A stretch of DNA of 6,312 nucleotides from contig CALMJO010000131.1 in the NCBI GenBank assembly GCA_937864375.1, positions 1 through 6,312 on the forward strand. The letters are read 5' to 3'. Each line of letters begins with the position of its first letter. Position 1 is the first letter of the stretch. The notes under the pieces were generated by a model. That model was not told the origin of the DNA. It saw only the letters and a list, made by a program, of their open reading frames with translations, and ran no database searches. Both the position numbers and the translations under genes were made by a program. Source of the DNA: an uncultured Spirochaetota bacterium. GTDB taxonomy: Bacteria > Spirochaetota > UBA4802 > UBA5368. This document shows, one piece after another, positions 6,179 to 6,312 of this stretch.

Positions 6179-6209
6179 ATTGTGCCGTCATGGACCATGC
6201 TCGTGTCAA
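6179..6209 (-). promoter_or_regulatory. Weak candidate promoter for rimI-engB
   Basis: On the minus strand TTGACA (6204-6209) is followed after 19 bases by CACAAT (6179-6184), a 4 of 6 match to TATAAT. The start point would fall at or next to the rimI GTG, giving an almost leaderless transcript, which would fit the lack of a clear ribosome site. The spacer is long, so this is only a suggestion. Confidence 0.2.
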
Positions 6210-6257
6210 AGAAAAAAACATGCCGGTTGAAAGATGGAGCTTTAAGACAACGGAAAA

Positions 6258-6291
6258 GGGGATAGGAAGAGATGGGGAGATGGGGTTGGGG
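6258..6291 (+). other. Four-tract G-rich run, possible G-quadruplex
   Basis: GGGG occurs at 6258-6261, 6274-6277, 6282-6285 and 6288-6291, with loops of 12, 4 and 2 bases. It lies upstream of rimI and runs straight into the adapter junction. Such sequence can fold into a G-quadruplex, though the first loop is long. It resembles the GA-rich stretch before dapL. Confidence 0.3.
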
Positions 6292-6312
6292 CTGTCTCTT
6301 ATACACATCTCC
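6292..6312 (+). other. Nextera/Tn5 mosaic-end adapter (sequencing artefact)
   Basis: CTGTCTCTTATACACATCT at 6292-6310 is exactly the 19-base Tn5 mosaic end as read through into a Nextera adapter, and the following CC agrees with the index-7 side of that adapter. It sits at the very end of the window, as expected for untrimmed read-through at a contig end. Its minus-strand translation gives the well-known artefact peptide MCIRDS. These bases should not be treated as genomic. Confidence 0.97.

Noticed and set aside
5719..6191. ATGACGGCACA repeated exactly at the engB start (5719-5729) and before rimI (6181-6191)
   Set aside because: Eleven matching bases with no extension on either side; probably chance, and the upstream copy does not open the rimI frame.
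5793..6308. A minus-strand frame of 171 codons beginning MCIRDS
   Set aside because: Its start lies in the sequencing adapter and the rest is an Arg/Ala-rich shadow of rimI.

Overview
This is a mostly GC-rich bacterial window whose genes are packed in short overlapping sets. The best guess is an uncultured Spirochaetota member. The support is an LL-diaminopimelate aminotransferase (a lysine route known in Leptospira, Chlamydia, plants and some anaerobes), a short stand-alone PabB followed directly by a small class IV aminotransferase, and an AT-richer orphan gene. The assignment rests on gene content only and is not secure.

Layout. Positions 1-531 are clearly AT-richer than the rest. They hold one minus-strand gene of unknown function, possibly a small DNA-binding protein, followed downstream by two tandem hairpins that could end its transcript. 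A divergent candidate promoter at 497-525 leads into a four-gene plus-strand operon (588-3604) in which every junction overlaps: pabB, a PabC-like class IV aminotransferase, a flavodoxin-fold NAD(P)H oxidoreductase, and an atypical short-chain dehydrogenase whose YxxxK catalytic motif reads SxxxR. The first two genes would turn chorismate into 4-aminobenzoate for folate; pabA is not in the window. The link of the two redox enzymes to that pathway is positional only.

A 231-base intergenic stretch (3605-3835) carries a purine-rich segment bounded by short inverted repeats and precedes dapL, which makes LL-diaminopimelate for lysine and peptidoglycan. dapL converges with a minus-strand pair, rimI-engB (ribosomal-protein acetyltransferase and ribosome-assembly GTPase), which overlap by 4 bases. 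Between the convergent genes lies a perfect 51-base palindrome.

The last 21 bases (6292-6312) are not genomic: they match the Nextera/Tn5 mosaic-end adapter, so the contig ends in untrimmed library sequence. I found no clear new defence or mobile system. The points most worth a second look are the SxxxR dehydrogenase, the 51-base palindrome, the GA-rich repeats and the AT-rich orphan gene. No rRNA, tRNA, CRISPR array or transposase gene is visible.
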